64,000 nucleotides of DNA, taken from positions 3,431,421 to 3,495,420 of the forward strand of contig NZ_CP068047.1 of assembly GCF_016698645.1 (NCBI RefSeq), written 5' to 3'. Positions 8,443-17,320 of the stretch are shown here, piece after piece. Both the position numbers and the translations under genes were made by a program. How positions within the stretch are numbered: the first letter of the stretch is position 1; every line of letters begins with the position of its first letter. The stretch comes from Devosia oryziradicis. GTDB taxonomy: Bacteria; Pseudomonadota; Alphaproteobacteria; Rhizobiales; Devosiaceae. The notes under the pieces are model-generated. The model was not told the DNA's origin. It searched no databases and was given only the letters and a program-made list of their open reading frames with translations.

Positions 8443-10335
8443 TTGACGTCATCATGGCAGATGCTGGCTGGCAATCTTGCCGTCGTCGCTCTGTTTGTCC
8501 TTGCATGGGCCCATGCCCGTTTCTGGCTGCGGGGGGTGCCCGGCGCCGTCCGCGCCGCCCTGTTCGGCCTGTGCATGGGCATGGGCGCGGTCAGCACCAT
8601 GCTGATGTCTGCCGAAGTTACTCCGGGCCGCTTCCTCGACCTGCGCCTGTCACTGGTGGCGGTTTCCGCGTTCTTCGGCGGACCACTGGCCGGTCTGATC
8701 ACGCTTCTCATGTCATTGACCTATCGGGCGATCATGGGCGGGGCCGGCGCCCTGCCAGCCATGGCGACCATGATCGTGGTGGCATTTATGGGTTTGGGGT
8801 TCCGCTTCCTTGTCAGCGGGAGGACCATCACCGTCTGGCACGCCCTGGGCCTGGGTGTGGCGACCGCGATGGCTTCGACCGTGAGCGCCGTCCTCCAGCA
8901 AACCGCCAACCCGCAGAACCTGGTGCCGTTGGCAGTGCTCAATACCATTGCCATCATGCTGGCCAGCGTGATTTTCCTCCATGCCCGCCGGTTCGCAGCC
9001 GAGCATGACCTACTGGCAGCCGCCCTGGCCCAGTCGCCCGACTACAACTACATCAAGGATCGCAACGGTCGCTTCGCTGCGGTCAACGAGCGGGTGGCAA
9101 GGCTGCACGGATTTTCCGATCCGGGTGAGATGATCGGCAAATCCGATTTCGACATCACCACGCCTGAGCGAGCCGAGGCGCTGTTCGCAGCCGAGCAGAG
9201 CCTCATCGAGCGGCGAGAGCCGCAGGTCGAGTTCGAGGAGGCGCTGGTCGACGAGACCGGTAACGAGCGATGGTTTGCCACCGCCAAGGTGCCGCTGCAT
9301 TCGGCCAATGGCGAAATGATCGGCATTGCCGGCGTCACCCGCGACATCACCGCGGACCGCCAGTTGCAGCAGGATCTGATCGACAGCCGCAATACGCTGT
9401 CCTACGCGCTGGCGGAAATGTCGGATGGCCTGGCCATGTTCGACCGCCAGGGCAATATCATCCTGTGCAACGAGCAGTATAGCGCCAGTTTTCCCTATAC
9501 CAGCCACCTCCGCCGGGCCGGCGCCAACCTGCGTGACGTCCTGCAGGAGGTGGTCAAGACCGGCGAGCAACTCAATGTTCCCGCCGGCCAGGAGCGGGCC
9601 TGGATGGACCAGATCCTCGCCAACCTCCACCGCGAGACGGAAGAAGAGGTCAACCTGTTCGACGGACGATGGCTGCAGTTGCGCACCCGTCCGACCAGCG
9701 AAGGCAAGACCCTGGTCGTGGTAACAGATGTGACCCGGCTCAAGACCACCGAGCTCGCGCTGCATTCTGCCGCCGATCAGCTCAAGCACCTGGTCCGCAC
9801 CGACGGCCTGACGGGCCTGCTCAACCGCCGCGCCTTCGACGAGGTGATGGAAACCGAGATTGCCCGCAGCGCGCGCGCCGCGCTGCCGATGAGCCTGCTG
9901 CTGATCGATGTCGACCGCTTCAAGGCCTATAACGACGAATACGGCCACCCGGCCGGCGACGAGGCGCTCAAGCTGGTGGCCAGGCACCTTCGCGGTGCGC
10001 TGAAGCGACCCGCCGACGCGGCGGCGCGATATGGTGGCGAGGAATTTGCCGCCATCCTGCCCGATACCGACGAAGACGGTGCCTACCTGGTTGCCGAGGC
10101 TTTCCGGCGGTCACTCGCCGAGGCCAAGTTGCCTCATCGCGGCAGCGAGCGGCGCTTCCTGACGGCAAGCGTTGGTGTCGCCACCTACATGCAGGACAAT
10201 CTCCATCGCAGCGCGGCCGAACTCATCCAGACTGCCGATGAGGCGCTCTACAGCGCCAAGGCTGCCGGCCGCGACCGCGTGTTCGGCACGCGTGTCGCCG
10301 GCAACCAGCGCAAATACGGCACGCTCAGCCGGTAG
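8443..10335 (+). CDS. Membrane diguanylate cyclase: 5TMR/LytS-like sensor, two PAS domains, GGDEF
   Basis: A 630-residue inner-membrane protein. The N-terminal 185 residues contain about six hydrophobic segments resembling the 5TMR-LYT ligand-sensing module. They are followed by a PAS domain (about 195-305), a second PAS-like region (about 315-430) and a GGDEF domain with the active motif GGEEF. An inhibitory RPAD (RxxD) sits five residues before GGEEF, so product inhibition by c-di-GMP is expected. TTG at 8443 is chosen because AGGAGG lies directly upstream; the first in-frame ATG would remove the signal. Its stop codon abuts the stop of the opposing glycosyltransferase gene. Confidence 0.85.
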   Translation: MTSSWQMLAGNLAVVALFVLAWAHARFWLRGVPGAVRAALFGLCMGMGAVSTMLMSAEVTPGRFLDLRLSLVAVSAFFGGPLAGLITLLMSLTYRAIMGGAGALPAMATMIVVAFMGLGFRFLVSGRTITVWHALGLGVATAMASTVSAVLQQTANPQNLVPLAVLNTIAIMLASVIFLHARRFAAEHDLLAAALAQSPDYNYIKDRNGRFAAVNERVARLHGFSDPGEMIGKSDFDITTPERAEALFAAEQSLIERREPQVEFEEALVDETGNERWFATAKVPLHSANGEMIGIAGVTRDITADRQLQQDLIDSRNTLSYALAEMSDGLAMFDRQGNIILCNEQYSASFPYTSHLRRAGANLRDVLQEVVKTGEQLNVPAGQERAWMDQILANLHRETEEEVNLFDGRWLQLRTRPTSEGKTLVVVTDVTRLKTTELALHSAADQLKHLVRTDGLTGLLNRRAFDEVMETEIARSARAALPMSLLLIDVDRFKAYNDEYGHPAGDEALKLVARHLRGALKRPADAAARYGGEEFAAILPDTDEDGAYLVAEAFRRSLAEAKLPHRGSERRFLTASVGVATYMQDNLHRSAAELIQTADEALYSAKAAGRDRVFGTRVAGNQRKYGTLSR

Positions 10336-12186
10336 CTAGTCGAGCTGATCGGCACGCCTGCCCCACCAGCGGGCTTGCCGCCTCCAATGCATTCGCGGCC
10401 GGTCGATCGGCCGATGCGGCGACTTGAACCAGTAAAAGGGGCGCCAGAGGAGTTCGATGGCGGCGCGAAGGGTCGCATAGCCCATCAACAGCCAGTAGAC
10501 CGGCAGGCCTGCCTGGGCGGGCAGCAGCGCCATCCTGCCAAGCCTGAGCAGGCCAAGCACCGTCATGGCCAGGGCGCTGCCATAGCCCAGCGCCAGCACC
10601 GCTATATAAAACGCGCTCCATACGTCGCTGTCGAACCAACCCAGCCCGGCAAAGCCGCGTATCAGCAGCACAATGGCAAAGCCGCAATGCAGCATCGGCG
10701 CCAGGATCATGCCAAGCAGCAGGGCCTCGACCACCAGGAAAGATGGCAAGCCCATCTCGGCGATCAGCCGGCCAGGATCGCGATTGTGCACGATAAAGGT
10801 CTGCATCCAGCCCTTCATCCAGCGGGTACGCTGACCGATCCACGGCCCGAGCTGGGTCGGCGCCGTCTCGCGCGTCGCCGAGGCCAGCACGTCGACCCGG
10901 AGTTTCCGCCGCGCCAGGCGAAGGCCGAGATCGGCATCCTCGGTGACATTGTAGGCGTCCCAGCCACCCAGCTCGCGCAGGGCCCTGAGCCGGAAATGGT
11001 TGGAGGTTCCGCCCAGCGGCATGGGCAGGCGCCAGCGGGCCAGCGCTGGCAGCAGCACCAGGAACAGGCCGGCATATTCACCGGCAAACAAGGCCGCCAG
11101 CCAGTTGCGGCGATTATTGTCGATCACCAGGCTCGCCTGCAGGCAGACCAGGTCGTCATCGTCGCGAAAGCGCAGCGCGGCCTTCCATAGCTGATCGGGA
11201 TCGGGCACGTCCTCGGCATCGAAGACAACGACATGCTCACCCCGGCACAGCGGCAGGGCAAAGTCGAGCGCCTTGGGCTTGGTGCGGGGCATGGCGTCGG
11301 GCACCGTCACCAGCGAAAAGCGGGGATCGGCCAGACCGGCGCGGACCGCCTTTATGGTTTCGACCGAGCGCGCCTCCACCACGAATTTGATATCCAGACG
11401 CTCGGCCGGATAGTCCAGCGCGGCCATGGCGGCATAGAGCTGGGGGACCATGCCGGCCTCGTTGTGCAGCGGGATCAGCACCGAGTAATCGGGCAATTCC
11501 TCGTCGGGCGGGCGCCGGGCCGCCGGGGGTGGCTTGACCGGGGTGAACATCGCGCCAAGGCGGATGGCGGCGGGCAAGACCAGCATGACGAAAGCCAGCG
11601 GCAGCAACCAAAGCTGCGCGACGAACGGCGCCAGCAGCAACATGCAAGACAGCAGCGCCAGCGCGGACACAAAGCCGGTGCGCGCCAACCGCGTGAGTTC
11701 CAGACTGGCCGAGGCATAGGGCCAACGCCGCGCCAGTTCCTGGCGGGCCGCGTCGATCAGCGCAGGGCCTGCCGCCTCGGCCAGATACTCGCGCAGCGCC
11801 GGCTCGGGCACGAAGAACAACAGGTTGGCAAGCCGCGGCGTGACGCTGCGCTTGTGCTTGAGGCGGATGACCTCGAAGAATTCGGGCGCGGTGAAGGCCA
11901 CCTCGCGGTCGAACAATTGCACGCGAAGCATCCGAATGCTGGCGAGAGCCTCGAGCCGGGTTGGTTGCGCATCACCCATGACGCCAGGTGGCACTCGCTC
12001 ATAAAAGGCGTAGCCGGCCCAGCTGGCGGCCCGCTCCATGACCAGGTCGGTGCCAAGACCCAGCGTGGCGGCGCAATAGCGCAGCACGTCCACTTCGCGT
12101 TCGAGCGCGGCCTCCAGCACCCGCAGGGCGCGGGCATCGTCACGCTCGCCGAGAATGGCCTGGGTTAGGTCCAGCGCATCGGACAT
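10336..12186 (-). CDS. Membrane glycosyltransferase family 2 (cellulose-synthase-like) with N-terminal MshEN/GspE-N-like domain
   Basis: A 616-residue protein. Residues 1-170 are a soluble alpha/beta region resembling the GSPII_E N-terminal domain found fused to many alphaproteobacterial GT2 enzymes. Two membrane segments (about 175-215) precede the GT-A domain with DAEDVPD near 325, TED near 414 and QRTRW near 450, the D, DxD, TED, QxxRW set of processive polysaccharide synthases. Further membrane segments follow. It probably polymerises or exports a beta-linked exopolysaccharide. MshEN-type domains can bind c-di-GMP in other proteins, and a diguanylate cyclase is encoded back to back, so allosteric control is plausible but inferred. 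Confidence 0.83.
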   Translation of the reverse strand: MSDALDLTQAILGERDDARALRVLEAALEREVDVLRYCAATLGLGTDLVMERAASWAGYAFYERVPPGVMGDAQPTRLEALASIRMLRVQLFDREVAFTAPEFFEVIRLKHKRSVTPRLANLLFFVPEPALREYLAEAAGPALIDAARQELARRWPYASASLELTRLARTGFVSALALLSCMLLLAPFVAQLWLLPLAFVMLVLPAAIRLGAMFTPVKPPPAARRPPDEELPDYSVLIPLHNEAGMVPQLYAAMAALDYPAERLDIKFVVEARSVETIKAVRAGLADPRFSLVTVPDAMPRTKPKALDFALPLCRGEHVVVFDAEDVPDPDQLWKAALRFRDDDDLVCLQASLVIDNNRRNWLAALFAGEYAGLFLVLLPALARWRLPMPLGGTSNHFRLRALRELGGWDAYNVTEDADLGLRLARRKLRVDVLASATRETAPTQLGPWIGQRTRWMKGWMQTFIVHNRDPGRLIAEMGLPSFLVVEALLLGMILAPMLHCGFAIVLLIRGFAGLGWFDSDVWSAFYIAVLALGYGSALAMTVLGLLRLGRMALLPAQAGLPVYWLLMGYATLRAAIELLWRPFYWFKSPHRPIDRPRMHWRRQARWWGRRADQLD

Positions 12187-12447
12187 GGTCGAGGACCTCG
12201 ATCAGCGCTGGCGCCTCGACCATCGACCCACCAAGACCCAAATTGCCATGTCTATCCGCATGACCCTGCCCCCCAGCAAGAGACGGCCTGCACCAGGGGC
12301 GCAGACCTCGCGGGATCGATACTGGTATGGATTTGAATAAAAAGCCAGTTCGGCCAGGCCGATACTATGGCGTGCGGGACGATCGAGTGGAAATGCTTGG
12401 CGTGCCAGGATGGGAACGGCGGCCGGGCCGGCAGCCGTTCCCGATAC
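12187..12447. other. Intergenic region with a terminator-like hairpin downstream of hslO
   Basis: No credible gene is present. At 12412-12442 GGGAACGGC and GCCGTTCCC form a 9-bp stem with a GC-rich loop just beyond the hslO stop. It lacks a T-run, so it may mark the end of the argD-argF-hslO transcript through a structure-dependent or Rho-dependent mechanism. The left part should carry the promoter of the leftward glycosyltransferase gene, but I saw no strong -35/-10 match. Confidence 0.4.
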
Positions 12448-13470
12448 TCAGTGCTTGGCGTTGAACTGATGCGGGTTGAACCGATAGGCGGTCGAACAGA
12501 ACTCGCAGACCACTTCGATCTCGCCGTCGACTGCCATTTCCTCGCGATCCTCGGCGGTGAAGCTGGTGGCCAGCATGTCCTCGATACGATCGGCCGAGCA
12601 GGTGCAGCGCTCGACGACAGGCAGCGGCGTGAACACCCGTACGCCGGTCTCGTGGTAGAGCCGGAACAGCAGGCGTTCCGAACTCAGGTCCGGGTCCGCC
12701 AGTTCGAGATCGTCCAGCGTTGCCAGGTGCACCTTGGCCTCGTTCCAGCCATCGGCTTCGACGAAATCGGGATCGGCCGTTTCCGGATTGTCGAAATTGC
12801 CATCGCCGGGCAAGTCGGCCATCTGCGACATGCCATGCTCGGGCAGATGCTGGATCAGCACGCCGCCGGCGCGCCAATGCGGCCGGTGGTCGCCCTTCCT
12901 GGTGAATTCGGCGACGGCAATGCGTACCTGCGTCGGGATCTGCTCGGACTGCATGAAATAGGTGTGCGCCACTTCTTCGAGCGAATTGCCATGCAGGGCC
13001 ACGATGCCCTGGTAGCGCTCGGTATGAGCACCTTGGTCGATGGTCATCGCCAGGTGGCCATTGCCCAGCAACTCGCTGGGTCTGGTGCGGCCTTCCTCGG
13101 CGGCCTTGAGCAGCGCGTCGCGGTCGAAGCGGGCATAGCCGCGCAGCCCGTCCGGTGCGTCGAAGTCGACGACGATCAGGTTGACCGGCCCGTCGGTCTG
13201 GGTCTGCATGATGAAACGGCCCTCGAACTTGAGGGACGAGCCAATCAGGGCGGCCAGCACCACGGCCTCGCCGAGCAGGCGAGCAACCGGGGCCGGATAA
13301 TTGTGGCGGCTGAGGATGGTATCGAGCGCGTCGCCCAGCCGCACGCTGCGGCCGCGGGTATCGAGCTTGTCCAGGGTGAACGGCACCACGGTATCATCGC
13401 CGCTTTCCGGCCGGTCGAGCCCCAGGGCACTCATCAGGTTCTCGCTCATGGCAGTCGTATCCGTGGTCAT
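12448..13470 (-). CDS. hslO: Redox-regulated chaperone Hsp33
   Basis: A protein of about 340 residues with the HSP33 N-terminal substrate-binding fold and, near the C-terminus, the zinc switch CTC (in ERCTCSAD) followed by CEFC (in VVCEFCSTAYRF). These four cysteines hold zinc in the reduced form and form disulfides under oxidation, which activates holdase activity. The start is ambiguous: GTG at 13479, ATG at 13470 and ATG at 13449 are all in frame and none has a good Shine-Dalgarno. It follows argF in the same direction, a neighbourhood conserved in rhizobial genomes. Confidence 0.9.
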   Translation of the reverse strand: MTTDTTAMSENLMSALGLDRPESGDDTVVPFTLDKLDTRGRSVRLGDALDTILSRHNYPAPVARLLGEAVVLAALIGSSLKFEGRFIMQTQTDGPVNLIVVDFDAPDGLRGYARFDRDALLKAAEEGRTRPSELLGNGHLAMTIDQGAHTERYQGIVALHGNSLEEVAHTYFMQSEQIPTQVRIAVAEFTRKGDHRPHWRAGGVLIQHLPEHGMSQMADLPGDGNFDNPETADPDFVEADGWNEAKVHLATLDDLELADPDLSSERLLFRLYHETGVRVFTPLPVVERCTCSADRIEDMLATSFTAEDREEMAVDGEIEVVCEFCSTAYRFNPHQFNAKH

Positions 13471-13522
13471 TGTGGTCACGTGGCTTTCGGTAGGCCGATC
13501 CTTCGGGCGCCCGGAAAGACCA

Positions 13523-13555
13523 CTGCGTCACTCCCGTCCGGCGGGAGCGACGCAG
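13523..13555 (-). terminator. Strong hairpin between argF and hslO
   Basis: CTGCGTC-A-CTCCCG and CGGGAG-C-GACGCAG form a 13-bp stem interrupted by one mismatch with a 5-nt loop, placed 34 nt after the argF stop. There is no T-tract, so it may be a processing or stability element that separates argDF expression from hslO, or a Rho-assisted terminator. Confidence 0.45.
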
Positions 13556-13588
13556 CGATGGTATCACAGGCGGCTAAAGTCGGACCGA

Positions 13589-14521
13589 CTAATTGGTCTC
13601 GACGCCGAAGGCCCAGCACAGGATGGCTTTTTGGGCATGCAGGCGGTTTTCGGCCTCGTCGAACACCACCGACTGGGGACCATCGATTACCTCGTCGGTC
13701 ACCTCGTCGCCGCGATGGGCGGGCAGGCAGTGCATGAAAAGGGCGTTCTTGTCCGCCAAGGCCATCAAGTTGGTGTTGACCTGGTACGGTTTCAAGACCC
13801 GGCGGCGCTCGGCGGCATCCACGTCACCCATGGACACCCAGGTATCGGCCAGGACCAGGTCCGCCCCTTCGACGGCCTCTCGCGGGTCCTCAATGAGCTT
13901 CACATATTTGCCGGCGCGGCGGATGTCTTCCATCAGGTCTTTTTCCGGGCTGTATTCATCCGGCACGGCGATGGTCAGTTCGCATTCGAACAGCTCGGCC
14001 GCGTTCACCCAGGAATGGAGCACATTGTTGCTGTCACCCACCCAGGCGACCTTGGCGCCCTTGATGGGACCGCGGTGCTCCTCGAACGTCATCAGGTCCG
14101 CCATGATCTGGCAGGGATGGGCGCGGCGCGTCAGGCCGTTGATGACGGGGACGGTGGCGCCTTCGGCCAGCTCGAGCAGGTCGGCGTGGCTGAGGATGCG
14201 GATCATGATGGCATCGACGTAGCGGCTCATCACCTTGGCCGTATCGGCCAGGGTTTCCTCGCGGCTGAGCTGCATCTCCTGCCCGGAGAGCATGATGGTC
14301 TCGCCGCCCAGCTGGCGCATGCCGACGTCGAAGCTGACGCGGGTGCGGGTCGACTGCTTGTCGAAGATCATCGCCAGGACTTTGTCCTTGAGCGGCTGCG
14401 GGCGGTGGCCTTCCCTGAGGCCCGCCTTGAGGGAGACTGCGGCATCGAGCATGCCGCGCAGTTCGGGATAGGTGAAATCGTCGATGGAAAGAAAATGCCT
14501 TGGGGTGCCGGTCGAGGTCAT
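13589..14521 (-). CDS. argF: Ornithine carbamoyltransferase
   Basis: A 310-residue cytosolic enzyme that makes citrulline from ornithine and carbamoyl phosphate in arginine synthesis. The carbamoyl-phosphate loop STRTR is at residues 57-61, HPCQ lies near 138 ([12 protein letters not shown]), and the ornithine loop [15 protein letters not shown] near the C-terminus carries the catalytic cysteine. The length matches the family. It lies 119 nt after argD in the same direction, so the two are likely co-transcribed. Confidence 0.95.
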   Translation of the reverse strand: MTSTGTPRHFLSIDDFTYPELRGMLDAAVSLKAGLREGHRPQPLKDKVLAMIFDKQSTRTRVSFDVGMRQLGGETIMLSGQEMQLSREETLADTAKVMSRYVDAIMIRILSHADLLELAEGATVPVINGLTRRAHPCQIMADLMTFEEHRGPIKGAKVAWVGDSNNVLHSWVNAAELFECELTIAVPDEYSPEKDLMEDIRRAGKYVKLIEDPREAVEGADLVLADTWVSMGDVDAAERRRVLKPYQVNTNLMALADKNALFMHCLPAHRGDEVTDEVIDGPQSVVFDEAENRLHAQKAILCWAFGVETN

Positions 14522-14640
14522 GGGCCGGGTTCCTTTGTGACGCTATGGATGGTCGATGCGAATGCGCGTTCTCCCCGCCTCAGGGCGGAGGAAACAAACC
14601 GCGTCGTCGCCGACCATAATAGCGGACAGCCAGTTTCATT

Positions 14641-15840
14641 TCAGCCGACTGCCGGAACCGACGCCGTCTCGGCCTCTATGGCGTCGAAGGCGGCGCCGAG
14701 CTTGGCCATGGCTTCCTCGATCTCCGCCTCGGTGACGATCAGCGGCGGAATGAGCCGCAATACGTTGTCGCCGGCGCCGATGGCCAGCATGCGGTGATCG
14801 TCGCGCAGCCGCGCCACGAAATCCCGTACCGGCGGGGTGATCTTGATGCCGGCAAGCAGACCCTTGCCGCGCAGTTCGAGCACATAGTCGGGATATTTCT
14901 GCGCCAGCTGCTGCAGGTGCCAGGCCAGCTTCTGGCCCATCTGGTTGACATGGTCGATGAAGCCGGGCGCCAGGATGCGGTCGAGCACGGCATTGCCCAC
15001 GGCGGTGGCCAGCGGGTTGCCGCCATAGGTCGAGCCATGCGTGCCCGGCACCATGGACGCGGCAACCTCGCCCTTGGCGAGGCAGGCACCCAGCGGGAAG
15101 CCGCCGCCGATGGCCTTGGCCACCGCGACGATATCGGGCGTGATACCGGCCCATTCGAAGGCAAAGAAGCGTCCCGTCCGGCCATAGCCGCACTGCACTT
15201 CATCCAGGATCAGCAGCATGCCGTGCTGGTCGCACAGCGCGCGCAGGCCCTGCATGAATTCCGTCGTCATGGCGGTCACGCCGCCCTCGCCCTGCACCGT
15301 CTCGATCAGGATGGCGCAGGTCTGGGGAGTGATAAGAGCCTTGACCGCTTCGAGGTCGCCGGGCTTGGTATGCTTGAAACCGGGCATTGGCGGGCCAAAG
15401 CCTTCCAGATAGCTCGGATTGCCGCCGGCCGCGATCGTGCCCATGGTACGGCCGTGGAAGGAGCCGGTGAAGGCGATGATTTCGTAGCGATCGGTCTCGC
15501 CCTTGGCCCAGAAATAGTGCCGCGCCGTCTTGATGGCGCATTCGAGCGCCTCGGCCCCCGAATTAGTGAAGAACACCGAGTCCGCGAAGGTGGCATCCAC
15601 CAGCCGCTGGCCCAGCCGTTCCTGCTCGGGAATGGTGAAAACGTTGGACGTGTGCCAGACCTTGTCGGCCGCCGATTTCAGCGCCGTGACGATGTGCTGG
15701 TCGCCATGCCCCAGGGCATTGACGGCGATCCCGGAATGGAAATCGAGATAGTCTCGGCCATGCTGGTCATACAGGCGCATGCCCTCGCCCCGCTCGAAAG
15801 CGAGATCGGACCGGGCATAGGTGCCGTAGAGCGCAGACAT
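14641..15840 (-). CDS. argD: Acetylornithine aminotransferase
   Basis: A 399-residue class III PLP aminotransferase. Motifs include SGAEALECAIKTARHY, the cofactor aspartate in LILDEVQCGYGRTG and the Schiff-base lysine in VAVAKAIGGGFPLG. The reaction converts N-acetylglutamate semialdehyde to acetylornithine, and the enzyme often also serves as succinyl-diaminopimelate aminotransferase, which would complement dapD and dapE in this window. ATG at 15840 is preferred because AGAAGGA lies upstream and MSALYGTYARSDL matches homologues; the frame extends 29 codons further without support. It begins the argD-argF-hslO block. Confidence 0.92.
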   Translation of the reverse strand: MSALYGTYARSDLAFERGEGMRLYDQHGRDYLDFHSGIAVNALGHGDQHIVTALKSAADKVWHTSNVFTIPEQERLGQRLVDATFADSVFFTNSGAEALECAIKTARHYFWAKGETDRYEIIAFTGSFHGRTMGTIAAGGNPSYLEGFGPPMPGFKHTKPGDLEAVKALITPQTCAILIETVQGEGGVTAMTTEFMQGLRALCDQHGMLLILDEVQCGYGRTGRFFAFEWAGITPDIVAVAKAIGGGFPLGACLAKGEVAASMVPGTHGSTYGGNPLATAVGNAVLDRILAPGFIDHVNQMGQKLAWHLQQLAQKYPDYVLELRGKGLLAGIKITPPVRDFVARLRDDHRMLAIGAGDNVLRLIPPLIVTEAEIEEAMAKLGAAFDAIEAETASVPAVG

Positions 15841-16189
15841 GGACAAATTCCTTCTTCTCTGAGAGCTGAAAAAGACCGTCGCAGCGGAGCGTGACAATAC
15901 CGCCACAAATGGCAAAAACGCGCTCATTGCGCAGCGCGTTTCTGCGCCAGAGTTAGGCCAATTTCCCCAGCTAAGTCAATGATCGCCGCCCAAGTGCCTG
16001 ATTTGACTCAAGGATTGTTAGGGCAATTTTAACCAGTGGATTTACGGGGAAAGTTGCCCCCGACTCTTGATCCCGATTCCGCCGATGTCGTAAACTCTGT
16101 GGCATTGGGAACACGATATCTCGTGTGGCGGACCCACCTGACATACGACGCCTAGCGTTTATGGCTGCCATGTCTGTTATGGCGGCGCA
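15841..16189. promoter_or_regulatory. gcrA/argD divergent control region with GANTC sites and a CtrA-like box
   Basis: This 349-bp region contains no gene. A near-consensus CtrA site, TTAG-N7-TTAACC, lies at 16018-16034. Three GANTC sites, targets of the CcrM methyltransferase, lie at 16005, 16062 and 16075. A promoter candidate TTGATC-18-TAAACT (16067-16096) carries GATTC inside its spacer. A small dyad ACACGA/TCGTGT lies at about 16110-16125 in the gcrA leader. Cell-cycle control by CtrA and methylation is established for gcrA in Caulobacter; its occurrence here is inferred from these motifs. Confidence 0.6.
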
Positions 16190-16783
16190 ATGAAGGATTC
16201 TGTTTTGACGATGGTTTCAGGAGCACAATCGGCGGGCTGGACTGACGAGCGCGTCGAGACTTTGAAGAAGCTCTGGATGGAGGGCCTGAGTGCCAGCCAG
16301 ATCGCCGGGGAGCTTGGCGAAGGGGTTACCCGCAACGCCGTCATCGGCAAGGTGCACCGCCTCAAGCTTTCGGCCCGGGCCAAGCCCACCAACTCGACGC
16401 CCCGTGCGCGTCCGGCGGCACGTCCGGCACCGCGCCGCGTGGCGAGCCCCTCGGCCGGCATGAGCGGCATGGGTGGCGCCGCCGCCAAGGCCCGCCCGCA
16501 GATGGCGGCCTCGCGGCCCCAGTCGATCGGCGCGACCGCGCTGGCCCATGATCCGGAAATGGAGCAGCAGCTCTATGTCGCGCCGGCCGCCGCCGAGCTC
16601 TTCATTCCCGAGGACAAGCGCCTGAGCCTGCTGCAGCTCAACGAGCACACCTGCAAGTGGCCGATCGGCGATCCGCTCAGCAAGGACTTCTACTTCTGCG
16701 GCCAGCATAGCCTCGAAACCGGCCCCTATTGCGAATTCCACTCGCGCCGGGCCTATCATCAGGTCGACAAGAAGCGGCGTTAG
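16190..16783 (+). CDS. gcrA: GcrA cell-cycle regulator
   Basis: A 197-residue protein. The N-terminal helix-turn-helix reads WTDERVETLKKLWMEGLSAS followed by QIAGELGEGVTRNAVIGKVHRL, the diagnostic GcrA DNA-binding segment. A proline/alanine/arginine-rich linker follows (about 65-120). The C-terminal part, with EHTCKWPIGDP, FYFCGQ and GPYCEFHSRRAY, is the region that contacts sigma70 domain 2 in Caulobacter. GcrA activates promoters carrying CcrM-methylated GANTC sites. The first ATG is used, but ATG at 16211 is possible because family members usually begin close to the WTDERVE segment. Confidence 0.95.
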   Translation: MKDSVLTMVSGAQSAGWTDERVETLKKLWMEGLSASQIAGELGEGVTRNAVIGKVHRLKLSARAKPTNSTPRARPAARPAPRRVASPSAGMSGMGGAAAKARPQMAASRPQSIGATALAHDPEMEQQLYVAPAAAELFIPEDKRLSLLQLNEHTCKWPIGDPLSKDFYFCGQHSLETGPYCEFHSRRAYHQVDKKRR

Positions 16784-16802
16784 TCGCTGCGAACGAAATA
16801 AG

Positions 16803-16831
16803 AAAGGGCGCCCATGTGGCGCCCTTTTGTC
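16803..16831 (+). terminator. Rho-independent terminator after gcrA
   Basis: AAAGGGCGCC (16803-16812), a 5-nt loop, and GGCGCCCTTT (16818-16827) form a perfect 10-bp stem running into TTTTGT, twenty bases after the gcrA stop. It separates gcrA from the downstream VOC gene. Confidence 0.85.
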
Positions 16832-16873
16832 TGGCCAGACCTCTGGCACAGCAAGACAGCGGGAGCGCAGACC

Positions 16874-17320
16874 ATGGCCGTCAAACGCATGGACAATGTC
16901 GGCATTGTCGTGGAGGACCTCGACGCCACGATCGCCTTCTTTCGCGAGCTGGGCCTCGAGCTCGAGGGAAAAGGTTCGGTCGAAGGCGAGTGGGCCGGGC
17001 GGGTCACGGGTCTGGGCGACCAGCATGTCGAGATTGCGATGATGCGCACGCCCGATGGTCACAGCCGGCTCGAGCTCTCCCGCTTCATCCGGCCATCGGT
17101 CGTGGCCGATCACCGGACGGCTCCGGTCAACGCGCTGGGCTATCTGCGCGTCATGTTCGCCGTGGATGATCTCGCAGCGACCCTTGAGCGGTTGCGCCCT
17201 CACGGCGCACAACTGGTTGGCGAGGTCGTGAATTATCAGGACGTGTACCTGCTCTGCTACATCCGCGGGCCCGAGGGACTGCTGATCGGGCTTGCCCAGG
17301 AACTGGGTGGTGCCGGCTAG
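16874..17320 (+). CDS. VOC-family (glyoxalase/bleomycin-resistance fold) protein
   Basis: A 148-residue single-gene VOC protein with paired beta-alpha-beta-beta-beta modules (RMDNVGIVVEDLDATIAFF at the start of module 1, RVMFAVDDLAATLERLR at the start of module 2). Family members are metal-dependent isomerases, dioxygenases or resistance proteins; no substrate is indicated. ATG at 16874 follows a GGGAG sequence; an in-frame ATG 60 nt upstream lies inside the gcrA terminator and is unlikely. Its stop shares CTAG with the stop of the opposing kinase gene. Confidence 0.75.
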   Translation: MAVKRMDNVGIVVEDLDATIAFFRELGLELEGKGSVEGEWAGRVTGLGDQHVEIAMMRTPDGHSRLELSRFIRPSVVADHRTAPVNALGYLRVMFAVDDLAATLERLRPHGAQLVGEVVNYQDVYLLCYIRGPEGLLIGLAQELGGAG

